Of a DNA stretch of 64,000 nt, positions 33,899 to 46,802 are shown piece by piece. The first letter of the stretch is position 1, and every line of letters starts with the position of its first letter. Made by a program: the position numbers and the translations under genes. A model generated the notes under the pieces. That model did no database searches, was not told the DNA's origin, and worked only from the letters and a program-made list of their open reading frames with translations. Source of the DNA: Hemibagrus wyckioides (lineage: Eukaryota > Chordata > Actinopteri > Siluriformes > Bagridae); contig NC_080734.1 of the NCBI RefSeq assembly GCF_019097595.1, positions 6,726,892 through 6,790,891 of the forward strand, given 5' to 3'.

Positions 33899-35595
33899 AA
33901 GGCTTTTTTTTTTTCTCCTAGCAATGAGCAAACATCAAGGCCTGAACACTGGGGAGGAAGATCACCCAGTTCCCACAACTGGAGTATATATATTTAAAAA
34001 AAAAAAAAAAAAAAAAGTCCAACAAATGTTGAAAGAGATGTAAGATGCAAGGTGCAAAGCATCTGAGACAGCATTTAAAGGGATATTTTTGAATCAAACA
34101 GCTAATGGAAGACATCCATATGTAATTGTTAAGTGCCAATTTAAACCTGTAAATACACTTCAGCTGTAAGAGTAGGACATCGGGAATTAATTGTGACATG
34201 AATACAAATGTAAAGACTGCTGTGAATATTCTGTATGTGCTTCATGTAGTCAGAGCGGTGTTGTAGGGCACTGAGGGCTTTTCATATTTCGGGTTTCCAA
34301 ATCACCAAGTGCAAAGCTCAGGATTGGAACGGAGAAATAGAACGGCGTGTGGCTATTAACCGTGTCGTACAAATACATTAACGCTTTCATTAGAGTAAAT
34401 ATTGAACCTCCGGTGTTCAGGTTTTAGTCTTTTGACTTTGCAAAAACCCCTTTACGCTGCAGCAAGGCATAATGGATTACAGGTTTTTTTTGTTTTGTTT
34501 TTTTCCAAAAACATTATTTCTGCACAGCCTGACCTTTGCCATTAGAGTAGGAGAAGTCTGCATATAGCTTAGAAGATTTGTTGATATCTTTTTTTTTTTT
34601 TTTTTTTTATTTATTTATTTATAGTGACAAAATATTAGAGATTTTCCATATCTTTATTCCAGACAGGATGCTTAATCAAAGACTACAAAACCTTCATTTT
34701 TTTTAGCTAGATATAATAATAATGGCTAGTTTATGTTTCTTCTAATGAAATATATATTTAAAAAAAAAAGAGAAAAAGATAAGTATTGGCACCGTTGTAA
34801 TAAGCCAGCATTAATATACAGTATGTAGTGTATTGTGCTCACCTGACAGCGATGAATCATCGTTTCTATCGATTAGATCTGTTAACATTAGATAAATATA
34901 TATATATATAAAAAAATAAATAATGTGACACTGATGAAGCGATTTCTAAAACCAAGGAAAGGAACATGACAGGAACAACCAAATGGATACTGGATTTTCA
35001 GCATGGTCTTAATGTGGTTTAGGTTCTTTCACTGCATTATTTAATTCGTTTAATTACTTCTGTCAAGTTTACATATAAAATTAGACTGAGGAATGCATTC
35101 AGGATACTAGTTGTGTTTAGTCCTGTTGAAAGTTTTATGTAAAATCGTACAAAACAAAGTATTTCCCTTTATAATTTGCAGTGCCGAACGGATTTTGCTA
35201 TTATGAAGCTAACTTCTTTTAAAACGATACAAAAGGTCACTAGAAGCACCCTATTGTAATCCCTGAAGTGTACACCCTCCAGTACACTTAAGTACAACAT
35301 TATTTACATATGTACAGTATTATTTCCTTCATTTGCTGAAACTCCAGAGCTTTTTTCCTGATAACTTTTTACTGACAAAATTCAGGCAAATATCAGACTT
35401 GCAAATATCTATTAAAACTCAATCATAAATATCATAACAGTGCTAAATGTGAGTTGTGATTTTTATCAGTGTTAGTAAATTATAGACCCTGCCTGTGCTT
35501 CTTTGACTCTACTTGGAGAACTACTGTATTAAAGGGTTTTGTCTTATTGAGGAAATTCTTCATCGGGGAAGTTCTTTGTAAAACTCTACAATAAA
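33899..35595 (+). other. clvs2: Probable clvs2 3' UTR
   Basis: Non-coding DNA directly follows the stop. Canonical AATAAA signals occur at 34915-34920 and 35590-35595; which is used, or whether the UTR is longer, cannot be decided here. Poly-A and poly-T tracts lie at 33997-34015 and 34588-34608. Confidence 0.45.
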
Positions 35596-35845
35596 GGGGT
35601 TTCCTTAAGTAGAACTTTTTTTTTTAAGAACACCATAAGCATTACCCATTTAAACAATCATTAAGGAGATAGAATTTTCTCAGACTGTAGGTTTACGTGC
35701 ACTGTTTTCAGGCTTGGTTGCAAAACACAACTGGTATTGTACATGCAAACTGAATTTTATAGTTTACATGTCGCCATATTGATTTGGGATATAGTTTGGA
35801 CTGTCCATGCACCGCAGTGGTGTCTTTATCTTATCTGCAACGGGC

Positions 35846-35956
35846 CCGGTGCAGGTGAAGGGTTTCATTCCAATCAATTTCATTCCAATCAGATGATCTT
35901 GGCTTTCAGGAGACTCAGGTGTAGCTTGTGCTTGGTTGAAATGAAAACCTGCACCC
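35846..35956. repeat. Small foldback MITE
   Basis: The left end (GGTGCAGGTGAAGGGTTTCA) and the right end (GGTTGAAATGAAAACCTGCA) are imperfect inverted repeats. The type is common in fish. A 14-base unit TTTCATTCCAATCA is tandemly duplicated inside. Confidence 0.5.
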
Positions 35957-37854
35957 ACATCAGCACTTTCCAGATAAGATTGGACACGGATACTAAATAT
36001 GTTTCCAATTCTGCAGACGTTTCTGGGTTTGCTAGTTGGCCTTTTTTTTTTTTATTCAAATAAGCAGAACTCACATAATCAAGTAAGTTCTTTGGCAGTA
36101 CATTTGCATCGAGCAGTCTTAGCCTTTGCCCTCGTCAACAAAGTTCTCCTTTTGGATTTCGCAACTTAAAAATTTAGTTTGTTTTTAATTAAATTAGGAT
36201 ATATGCAGTGTATCTTTATGTAGGATATTCCTGAGACTGGAGTTCAGTGTTTTCTTTGAAGATGGTTTTTAAGCCTGTGCTTCTTAGATGATTCTTCTTA
36301 GATGTTGTATATTTAATTGCTGAGAAACTCAGAAATGGAAATCAGATCAATTTGATTAAGAATTTGCTGAAACATAAAGGAAAACGTTAAACTGTGTGGT
36401 GCAGGATGAATCCAGGAACAGACTTGAGAGAGTTTTGGCTTTACCTGCTCCTTTAAAAGATGATCAGTTTGTAAATCCAGATTCTGGAATCTTTTGCTTT
36501 CAGTTGTTTATCCCTAGAAAATGTGTGAAATTAAAAGATGGCAAAATGTTCATTAAGACCTCAACTTTGGCAGATATAGACCTTGGGTGTTATGATATGA
36601 TGTATTAAGTTAGGGTTGGGTTGGCAAATGTTGCTTAGACAGATGGCTTCATTTACACTTGGATCACATGTACAATTACAGAAATGACTCCAGTCAATGG
36701 TTTGAATGCTTAGAGTCTTTAGAATGCTGTTCATGCATTGGGTTTTTAAGGAGATAATCCCTAGATAAAAATGCTAAATCAGAGGTAAGACTTTGATGCA
36801 AATGAATTGCAGCAGACTTGACAAAAGCAAATTTGAGTTCAATTTAGGCAAAGCCCTGTAGGAAGGCTTTTAATTTTGCATGTAAGACTTTTGACTAGAA
36901 TATTACAAATCATGTCCTGGTGAAGGTTTGGCATAAAAATGTAGATGATAAATGTCATGTTGCCGTTTTGTTTTTTAATCTCTAACCTGGCAGTATTATT
37001 TCCTGTTTTATTTCCTGTTAAAATGTAGAATAATTGGACCAGGAAAGTAAATTTAATATGGCTTCTCATATGGTGCTGTAAAGTGATCCAGGTTCAGTAG
37101 ATACCTGTCAGTTCAGATCACTGTCAGAACCAGTGGTTTAAGATATCGCTAAATTGTCATTTATTCTTTAACTCATGCGCCTGGCTTGTCAGGGTTTTTT
37201 TTTTTTTTCTTTTTTATAAATATTTTTAAGCACTGGGAATGTTTCTTAAATCGTCTCCATTTCAAGCCTTGTTTTTTTATGAGCACTCACTTGAGTAAAA
37301 TGTATTACCACTACAACCAAAGCTACCCCACTCACCGAGACAAAGAATAGTTCCCTGCTTTTCTAAACACACTTGCTGTAGGAATATTTCAGTATTTCTT
37401 GTGTACTCAGCTTTTCTTTTTTTCTTTCTTCAAATTGCCAATTTAACTTGCATATCACCTTGATTGTATATATAATAATGATGATTATAATTAAGGAAAG
37501 ACCCCATACAGTGTGCTGATGGTATTAGAAAGGAAACCACTTGTGATTTAAAGGGAAGTGTTAAACAGGTTGTTAAATAAGTGTATATGTTGTTACAAAC
37601 AAAATGCTGAAATAAGTTATGTAATTGAAACAGAAGTACGAACAGAACAACCAATAAATATTGACACATCTTATTTAAACTCATGTTTTTTTTTTATTAT
37701 TATGAAAGATCTGAGTGCTTTTGGGAGGCTTGATAGGAGTTTTGAGTAGATTTAAAATGTGAAATAACACTTTTTGAAATTCTATATATTAAAAAAATGA
37801 ATACTAGGCAGGAGTGGAAAATATTTGAGCAGCTTTTCTTCATTATTGTACTTT

Positions 37855-38030
37855 AAAATCTTGGTAGATTGGGACTTGGGTTTGATTCCTGGACATGGAA
37901 CAGACTGGGGGGGGGGGGGTAAAATGAGAAGGTTGCATCTGGAAGGGCATCTGGGGTAAAGCCTGCCAAATTAAATATGCTGATCACGTCATCTGATGTG
38001 GCGCCTCTTAAGGACAGAAGTTAAAGGGAA
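37855..38030 (+). repeat. SINE-like repeat, degenerate copy
   Basis: TGGGTTTGATTCCTGG is B-box-like. GGAAGGGCATCTGGGGTAAA and GATGTGGCGCCTCTTAAGG match the body seen at 38225-38475. A 13-base G run lies at 37907-37919. Confidence 0.6.
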
Positions 38031-38224
38031 AAAAACTTGGACTTAACATAAATTTGCAAGAAAAAAAAAGAAAACACCTCACATTTTGACATTCCAAAGT
38101 ACTCATAATAGAAAGGTTTTTCAATTCATCTTTCTAAACACTGCGAAGCTAAAGATGTGCCCATAATGTTGGAGTACAACACACAATATACTTTCACAAA
38201 AGAAGCTTTTTGGCTCCGTTCTTA

Positions 38225-38475
38225 GTTAAGGTCACTGGGTGTTCAGTGGCAGGATCCTGTGCTTTAACCACCATGGCATGGGATCAATTCCAACCGAGCC
38301 ATCGAGAGGTTAACTCTCAGTGTTAATCCTAAGCTCAAATAAAATGGAGGGTTTGCATAAGGAAGGGCATCCGGTGTGAAACGTGTGCCAAAATTAAATA
38401 TCCGGATCGGATGATCGTCTGTGATGACCCCAAACAGGGAGCAGCCAAAGGACAACAGACAATAGCTTTTAATTA
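38225..38475 (+). repeat. SINE-like repeat
   Basis: A tRNA-like head (GGTGTTCAGTGGCAGGATCC, GGGATCAATTCCAACC) is followed by GGAAGGGCATCCGGTGTGAA and GGGAGCAGCCAAAGGACAAC, the body of a widespread fish SINE. It is the better preserved of two neighbouring copies. Confidence 0.7.
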
Positions 38476-40961
38476 ACATTTACTACCTATACTTGAACAG
38501 AGTTTCTCAGTATTTTTCCACTCCTATGTGGGAAATGACCCACTTACTATGTCATCTGGCCCACATATGGCAACCAGAAGACAACCGTAACATCACCTTG
38601 AATGCGAGTGTAGGCTTGATGTGATATTGAAACACTGCACAAACATTGGTTGGATTTGGGATTCCAAATGCCATTAAAAACCATTAAATGTGTCTGTCTA
38701 AAACTGGTGCACTTTTGACACATATTTTTGTTGTTTTTGCTTTTTCATAAGCAAGTGGGTGATTTATTAAGATGATATGAGTATTGCTTGCATGGGGAGG
38801 TGGTGTCTAACTGCTGTTTTACAAAAAAAATAATACATTACTTAGATAAGGTGGTTTTTTTTCTTTGTTTTTATTACAGACAAATCTACTTAATGGCTGA
38901 GAAATAACAACAAGGATAAAAAAATGAAATTGGTCGTATCTCTTGTAATATTTTAATATCATTGAGGGTGTTAAACATTTCACCATATGTGAATCACATA
39001 TAATGAAGAAGAAGAAGAAGAAGAAGAAGGAGAGAATATCTGACTCATTACAGATATCTGTACAGTATATTTGGCTGTAGATTACTAGTAAGTCTAATAT
39101 AGGACATTTCTTCCTTCCTCCTTACCCAGTTACCCTCAACCATGAAGCATCCACTCATGCTCAGGGCATACAACAGACCACACGCTGCAGCAAATCTCCG
39201 TCCTCCTACATAATTTAGTAACAGAGCCACTGCAGTGTGTCATGTGACCTTAAGCATGCAAACTGGTTCCTGCTCTCTGCCAGCAACCCAGTACTGTACT
39301 GGATGATTCACACAGAGTAAAATATTCTTTTTATTACATTGCCAGCTGTATTTTTATTCTTCTGTGCTGCACAGTCTCTCTTTTCTCTCATCTTTAGATC
39401 AGTGAAGCTTCTTCACACATTGAGCCTGATACTGAACTACTGTACATTTAACTCTAGGGCCTTTCTGGTCTACTCAAGACTGTGAGATGCCAAAGCTAAT
39501 ACAGTAGTCACAGTCATATCGTCTACTCAAACCAGCAGCTTGTATAAATGATTCTGGTGTAAAATAGACAATCTGAAGTGGAGAGCAAGCGGGGAGGCTG
39601 GTCTGAAGGAAGCTCGCCAGATGGGAAAGAGAGAGTACTGCAATGGCGACCTGTACATTTTTATAACATTTAAACATGTGTAGTGCGTTACAAAAGCACA
39701 CAGTATGAATAGGTGTCACCTGTGTGCTAATTATTCATTATTTCAGGTACAATATTGAATAAATGTACATGTGAAACGGCAGATAATGAATAATCAGGCT
39801 TAATTGTTAAAACCTCGGTAAAGTATGAGCTGTGTGAACCATGAAATAAGATAACCCAGGAGTTTAAAATAACCCATGGTTAAGTATTTCTAGTGTAAAA
39901 TATGCTAATGACTGAATGTTGATGTGTTTGCAGCAAGTGGAAGGGTTTAAAACATAAATAGCTAGCGATATAACTTACGCTTAAACCAAATAAAAACATT
40001 TGCAAAAGTTAGTGTGATCTTTTTCTGGCTGTTAAACTTTTCTACACAACTAATAGTCCACACACAAAACCTTAGTAGTCGTAGTCTATAGGTGCTTGGA
40101 CTACTGACTCGTCCCCACGCTGTATCTATCACTCTAATTCAGTCCTCGTGTTGACCCACATATCCACGTTCATCAGGTGATATGTCCTGATTGCACTGCT
40201 CACCAAATCTAAGCACCAAAGTCACACACGCTGAGCTACAATTCTGTTTATTTTAGCTAGAAGCCATAGAGAATTTATCCTTAATATAGTTGACTATTTT
40301 TATTCCTGTTAAAATGGATCAGGCAGAGTTGGAAGAAAATAGAGCTCAGCTTTCTCAAAATGAGATCATCTGCTTCCTTTTCTGCTCAGTAATTGAGCGT
40401 ATTTAATTTGGTTAAAGCGAGATGATGGTTTCCAAAAAGCAGGCGAAGACACAGCTGAGAAATTCTCTGGAAGGAAATGCTGAATTTAAGCTGAGTTCAC
40501 AGCACTGTTTAGACAATGTAATGGAAAAGGTGTCATATACAATATGAAGTGAAACAAACATAATATATACTTAATATTTAATGTACACTCCTGATAATGT
40601 CAAACTATTTTCCTCAGAGCTCTCTCATCTCAAGGTGCTACAGTGAGTGTTGCTCATTGAATGTTTTTTGTTTTTTTGCACCACTCTGTGCAAACTCTAG
40701 ACACTGTTGTGTTGAAAATCAGCAGGAGATTTCTGAAATACTCGTCCAGTTCATCTAGCGCTAATAAACATGTTATGGTTAAGGTTACCGAGATCACATT
40801 TTTCCCTTATTTCTGATGTTTGATGTTCTCACAGTCCACTTTGTACTGGGTTTGCTGTGTATGTGTAAACAATATATACACAGAATAATTTAAATCATGA
40901 AAATATTTTTTCTCCTGCACAATGTCTAAAGATAATAATTTTTAGATTATAATTATAATAG

Positions 40962-40963
<2 letters not shown>

Positions 40964-40994
<31 letters not shown>
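40964..40994. repeat. (ATT)n microsatellite
   Basis: A pure trinucleotide run. The poly-Asn open frame on the minus strand is an artefact of it. Confidence 0.9.
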
Positions 40995-43774
40995 TATAAT
41001 ATGACCACATGACAACGATGTTCCAACAGTCATCCTCAGCATCAATAATTTACCAACAATAATTGTCCAATTTTTTTTTTTAATACATTTTATTGAAACA
41101 AACCCTCTTTTCCTTGCCCTAGAATGACCATGGCAAAATTCTTGACACATTTAAAATCCTATTCTATTAAGTCTATTAAGTCATTATTTTTGTATTGCAT
41201 TACATTAAATAATCTTGACCGGATAATCAGGCCATGTTTGAACTAGTTCAAGCTAATCAGAGTCCCCCTGAATACAATAATGGTTTACATCATGAAGAAA
41301 AGCATCCAATTCTTAGGGGGAAAAAATGCACCAGTGCAACAGAATTTTTTCCTTCAGGGGAAAGAGTAAAACTGTGTTATTGATGCATCAATCCAAAATG
41401 TGACAGCATCCCTTTGAATAGAGCAAAATTTCCCTTTGAATACAGCAAAATTATTATCATGCAAAGAAAGAAAGAAAGAAAAAAGCTAAAGCAGCAAATA
41501 TTTAATGTTCTCCCTGCTAAATAAAATCCTGAGTGTCCCCTAGTCAATGATAGCGTTGCTCACTATATAACAATATAAACACAAAATGACAATTATTGTA
41601 CATTTGAAAAAAAAAAAAATAGTATCTTAAAAATAGATATACTCAGAAGTTAAATAATCTGCCTAAAAACCCCAGTTTTTCACTGATACTTCAGTCAATT
41701 CAGAAAATCATGGCTGGAATTCCTAAAGCTCAGCCATCATCCGCAGAGCTCAGGAGGAGAAACCAGCACACAGCAGTGAGATTATTCCTGTGGCCTACTT
41801 TCGTCCTCTCAGTCATGCTGTTACAACACACAGGCTCAGTCATTATCAAAACCTCCATTTACATTTACATTCTGCATTAGTGCTGCCGTTTCCATATTCT
41901 ATAAAGTCTAAACCACAGATTACAACTTTTTCTTCCTCCCTCATCCATCCACGTGAATATGAAACCCACCTTTAACATGCAAGCTGATATGTTGAGTTCA
42001 GTGACCCCCCTCGTATACAGACAGGAAGTCCATTCTTGAATAAGACAATAAAGGAAATCAAGTTGAAGTCCACTCCTTTTTTTTTTTTTTTTTTAGATGG
42101 AAACGTGACAGTTTCAGGAGTGTGACAGTGCTGATGGAAACAACGTGCTAACACCAGACCGCCGTATTTAAATTGTCTATAATCTATTGGTCATAGTAAC
42201 AATTCAAAACACCTTCTACTAAATATTTTCTTATTTAAGAAAGTGTATTGTAAGACAGGTTCTTCCAAAAACAGATCACTTAACTGTGATCAGTGGACCT
42301 TAAATGCTATATTCTGGTATATTATCACATATAAATTAGAGTTCCTATGAATCCTATAGTCATAGTGCATTATAAATGTATTAATAAATGGCATATTTTA
42401 TAGTCATCCCTAACATGGGTCTTTATATGTAGTAAGGTTATTATTAAATACGTATTAATGCTGTGTGTGAGATGTTTTCTCGTGTATATTGAACCAAGCT
42501 AACCTATATCACTAAACTATATGAATATGATAGATAGATAAATATAATAAATAGTGACAATTTTATTTGTAAGGTATGTGCATATGATTACAGGAGAAAC
42601 GTCTCCTTTTCTACAAACACAAAAAATGGGCTTCCATGTCATGTAATATAGTAACAATCTACAGAAATACAGGTATTTGTTTTCTCAATGCAGATAGTCT
42701 TACTCTGTAAGTTCTTAAGCATTTAAACATTTTGAAAACACCCGTGTTTACTGTATCGCATGTCTTACAAGCCTGTTTTTTAGTCGAGAAGAAGAGAAGT
42801 CAGGCTGCATCATCTGCTAAGCTTACATCCATAATGAATGTTATGGATGTTATGTGATTCCTAAATGGCTTTATAATGCATTATGAATACTGGATGCATT
42901 GGAAGTATAACCAATAAACGAACTACAATATAAATGTTTAACAACGCATACTGTACTGGAGATATTTTACATTTTCATTACTGTAATCTTCATGTTTTCA
43001 TTAAAACCAGACTTATAATCCTCACATTTGTTAATTGTTTTCCATTTTGAAAATAGTGACTGATTAATTTACCTACATTAAGATGAAGAATAAGCTGAGA
43101 CATTACAGAGGAATCTCTTCTGTTTTTCTTCCAGATTCAGACTTGTCTATATTTATTTTTATAACTGTTACCTCCGGTAATGTGATAGCTGTTACAGGAA
43201 CTCTTTACCTGATCGTATTACAATGACATAAAGGAAATGGCCTGTGGAAAGAGATAATATCTCCAGTGTATACATGTGGATCTTTGTCAGGCAAAGCAAT
43301 AACAAATTTACTATGCCTCTCTAATGCACTGAGGCAAATGCCTAGTTATATAGTAAATAAATATTTATAGAGCAAATCATTGAGTCGTATATTTTCAAGT
43401 CTAAATGTTATCCCTTGTAATATAGTCTTATGTTGACTATTAAAACGAGGTTTCTTCAAAACGTCCACAACATGTAAACAGACCCGGAGCGAGTTTCTCA
43501 AAAGCCTTGTAAATTTAAGATCATTTTAACTGGTAGAGAGAGTTTTGTTGGGATGCTCGCTCTGCCATTTTTGTCGCATTGTGATGCTTTCTGGAAACTC
43601 AGCCCTGAATGTTACTGAAAAATATTACTGTTAAATATTGTGATGTCATGTAATTCTTAATGCATCTGTATTTCTGTGTACTATACTGTCATGTAAACAC
43701 TGCTTCTGCTTTGCCATTAATCATTTCTTTACCAATGTCCATGGATTATGTTATGGCCATTTAGAAAGGAATAG

Positions 43775-43780
43775 TTTATT
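43775..43780 (-). terminator. trdn: Candidate trdn poly(A) signal
   Basis: TTTATT on the plus strand reads AATAAA on the minus strand, about 160 bases downstream of the trdn stop. It is the first canonical hexamer after the stop in the transcribed sense. Use is inferred. Confidence 0.4.
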
Positions 43781-43937
43781 GGCTCCAAAACCCATAAGAT
43801 AAGAATTAAAAGGAAAGTCTCTCAGGTGTTTAGTCTTGGTTAGCATTACATTCAGAGTTTGATAAAGAGACTAGCAGCAAGTAAGAGCATCAGCAGCAGC
43901 TTTCATAAAGAATTTTACAAAATTCTGCCTTTCGGAG

Positions 43938-44107
43938 TTACTGCCCTGCTGGCCGGGCTTTCTGCTCGAGCACGCTGGCTCTCTGCTCCATCATGGCTCT
44001 CATCATGGCCGGGTTAATAGCAGGAGTCGTAGCAGGAGATAACGGACGTAATGGATATTGGCTGGCTTTTCCACCCACTAGCACACACTGGAAGTATGGG
44101 ATCTTGC
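43938..44107 (-). CDS. trdn: trdn terminal exon with stop
   Basis: It reads (G)KIPYFQCVLVGGKASQYP and ends KARPAGQ with TAA at 43938-43940. The acceptor is CTTCTTAACAG. In mammals the corresponding end is FFQCVYLDGYNGYGF..., so the FQCV cysteine core is kept and the rest diverges. This Cys corresponds to the C-terminal Cys of mammalian triadin implicated in disulphide oligomers. A helical AMMRAMMEQRASVLEQK segment is present that I do not recall from mammals. Confidence 0.92.
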
Positions 44108-46771
44108 CTGTTAAGAAGGGAAAACGTGAGAGAGAGAGAGAGAGAGAGAGAGAGGGTGCAATAGTTTGATTGATTTTGTGTTGCATCATTTAATTAATTT
44201 CTAGTTAATGTCCACTGGTTACTGGCCGTTGTCATTCAAGTGGTTTTATTGTATGCAGTCTCTTGGGGCCATTTGCAGAATTCAGTGACTCAAGACAAAA
44301 GGTTATGTCAATCTTTACCCGGGGAAACTTACTCATATTCGGGTACATGGGTACTCTGGTCAATATTAAGGCTCTCCATTCAAATTATGCAAATGACCTC
44401 TGAGGCTGACAGATTTTTAGAAGTATAAGAAAGAGGATTTTTGACATTTTCATGCCTTTAAACACAAACATTTGACTTTATCAATAAATGTATTAGATTC
44501 AGACTGAATAATTAAATGGCATTTTATATAAATTGAAATTAAAAAAACTTAAAAAAACAACAACAACAAACAAAATCTAATTTGATGAAATAAGGAATCA
44601 TAGTTGGTTAATATTAAATAAACATCTATTAGAGGTCTAGTGTATTACTAATATATTATTGCATGAAAAGCATTTCTTGTAATTTTCACATTAATCACTG
44701 CAAATTTGGTAGAATATAACAAGACAAATTATCCAGCAACGTATAAAATAGGACTTGATTCAGCATTTTCTATTATTTTGCACATTTTTGTATATCATAC
44801 ACCTACAATTAATTGGGCAAAAAATACTAAAATTAGGTCATGAAAATGTACATGACATGAAGATTATTTTATCACATTATTTTAATTCTTTCTCCATCAG
44901 TGAGAGTGACACTAAGCAATCTTTGGTGCCTGTGAATGCATGTATGCAGCAGAAGAGAGATAAAGCTTTCTGCAGCATGAGCATAAAGCACAAACTTCTG
45001 TTAAAAATGAAATAAATAATCACAGAATCTGGCTTTAAGTGTCTCAAAGGAAACAGGTGGGAATTGGTAAAAATGGGTAATATTTTAAAAAAGAGAGTGA
45101 GAGACTGATATATAATAGAGGTTGCTGTTGGAGTTTCTGCTTACCTGGCTTCTTTCCTTCTGTAACATTTTCTTCAACTTTGGATTCTTCTAATTAAGAC
45201 ATAAAGGGAACGATGTTAGGACTATAAACCCAACACAAACCTTTTCAGAGTAGATACTGTACCCAAATCATGTTCAGTTGAAGCTACAGTATATTTGAAC
45301 CTGATGTCCAATATGGGGAAAGGCTTGTGAACACCAGACCATTACACCCTGATGTAGCTCTTCCCCAAACTGTTGCTACAGAGTTTGAAGCACAGAATTG
45401 CATAGAATGTCCTTGTATGTTGGAGATTTAGTATTTCACCAGTTTCCTCACCATCCATCACTGCCTGATCTCACTAATGCTCTTGCAGCTTAATGAACAT
45501 AAATCCCAAAAGCCACGCTCTAACATCTAATGGAAAGCCTGCCCAGAATATTGGAGGTTATTATAACAGCAAAAGGGGAATAAATCTGGATTGTGATGTT
45601 CTAAAAAGCACATATGGGTGTGATGATGAGGTGTCCCAAAACTTTTGGCTATGTAGCGTATTTTGCCCACATGGTCTTGCAAATTCATAACTACTGGAAC
45701 TATTGGAAAATATACAAAGGTTGTCGTAAGAATAGAGTAGATAAAGTTCAAGCACATCCACAATCAAGTTAATCTGGCCTCACAACAGAGGATACAACAA
45801 ATCCATGGATATTTATTTACACACATCAGACCACGGGCCGAATCCAGAAGTACACTGAATTATAATTGTGATATTTAGCCACTATGTCATTATATGTAAG
45901 AAGAGGACTGGAGACCATGTTGAGCATGATTATGCTTGAGCTTGAATATGAAAGAGCTTGAAGGACAAAACTGGGGAAAGAAGACTGAAATGTTAATCTT
46001 TGAAGAGGTAGATTAAACAGTCCTGGAAGATAAGAATGAAAGGTAAACATGTGGCAGCCTGGGAAAACAGCAGGTCATTTTTTTGCATTTATTTTGCTAC
46101 TTTTTAAATGATATTCTATGTACATAAACTACAAGCGAGGATCTAGCATTTAAAAGCCTGGATTTTCCCGAAAGAGAAAGATTTAATTCTGTCTGCAGTG
46201 TAAGTGCAGGGATCTGATTACAAACTGAATTAATTAGACTTATATTCATTTCACTAGGGCATATAGCTATCTAACAAAACACAACATTCACTGTGTGAGC
46301 AAATCTCCCTTAGCTAGCAATGTTTCAGACATGTTTTAGCAGACTGACATTTTTTGTACGCACTCAAGCCATGTCACAGGACAACAATGATTTGCTTTAA
46401 TTTGTCATATGAAGAACAAACACTGTCTTCCTTTTTTGCCCATTTACTAGAATTCATCCACAATCTGAGATGTTTTCCTAGGCTGCCACACGTTTAAGGA
46501 CTGGGTAGTTATTGAATGTGATGGACTAGCAGAGTAGAGAATCCCATAATATCAGCCATGCTGTGCTTGTAGTACACGTTTATTGCTAACTTTCAAAACA
46601 CTGGGTGCGTCTCAGTCAGCTCCTTAAGCAGTGAATCAGTATATAGTGTACACGGGTAAGGACTCAGACTCACTACACACTGGGACACTGATGACTCAAT
46701 TTCCAGTGACATGACTACATACTCATGTTGTAAAACGTGACTACTGCATTTAACAACAACAGACAGGATCG

Positions 46772-46802
<31 letters not shown>

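Larger units (their letters stand above)
35596..43774. other. Intergenic DNA between clvs2 and trdn
   Basis: AT-rich sequence with SINE/MITE relics (35846-35956, 37855-38030, 38225-38475), (GAA)n at 39006-39029, (ATT)n at 40964-40994 and poly-T runs. No open frame here has domain content or a matching exon partner. Frames at 36396, 39048, 39474 and 41790 are judged spurious. Confidence 0.6.

Noticed and set aside
33918..34199. 93-residue minus-strand frame over the clvs2 3' UTR
   Set aside because: It contains a poly-Phe run from a poly-A tract and has no family resemblance.
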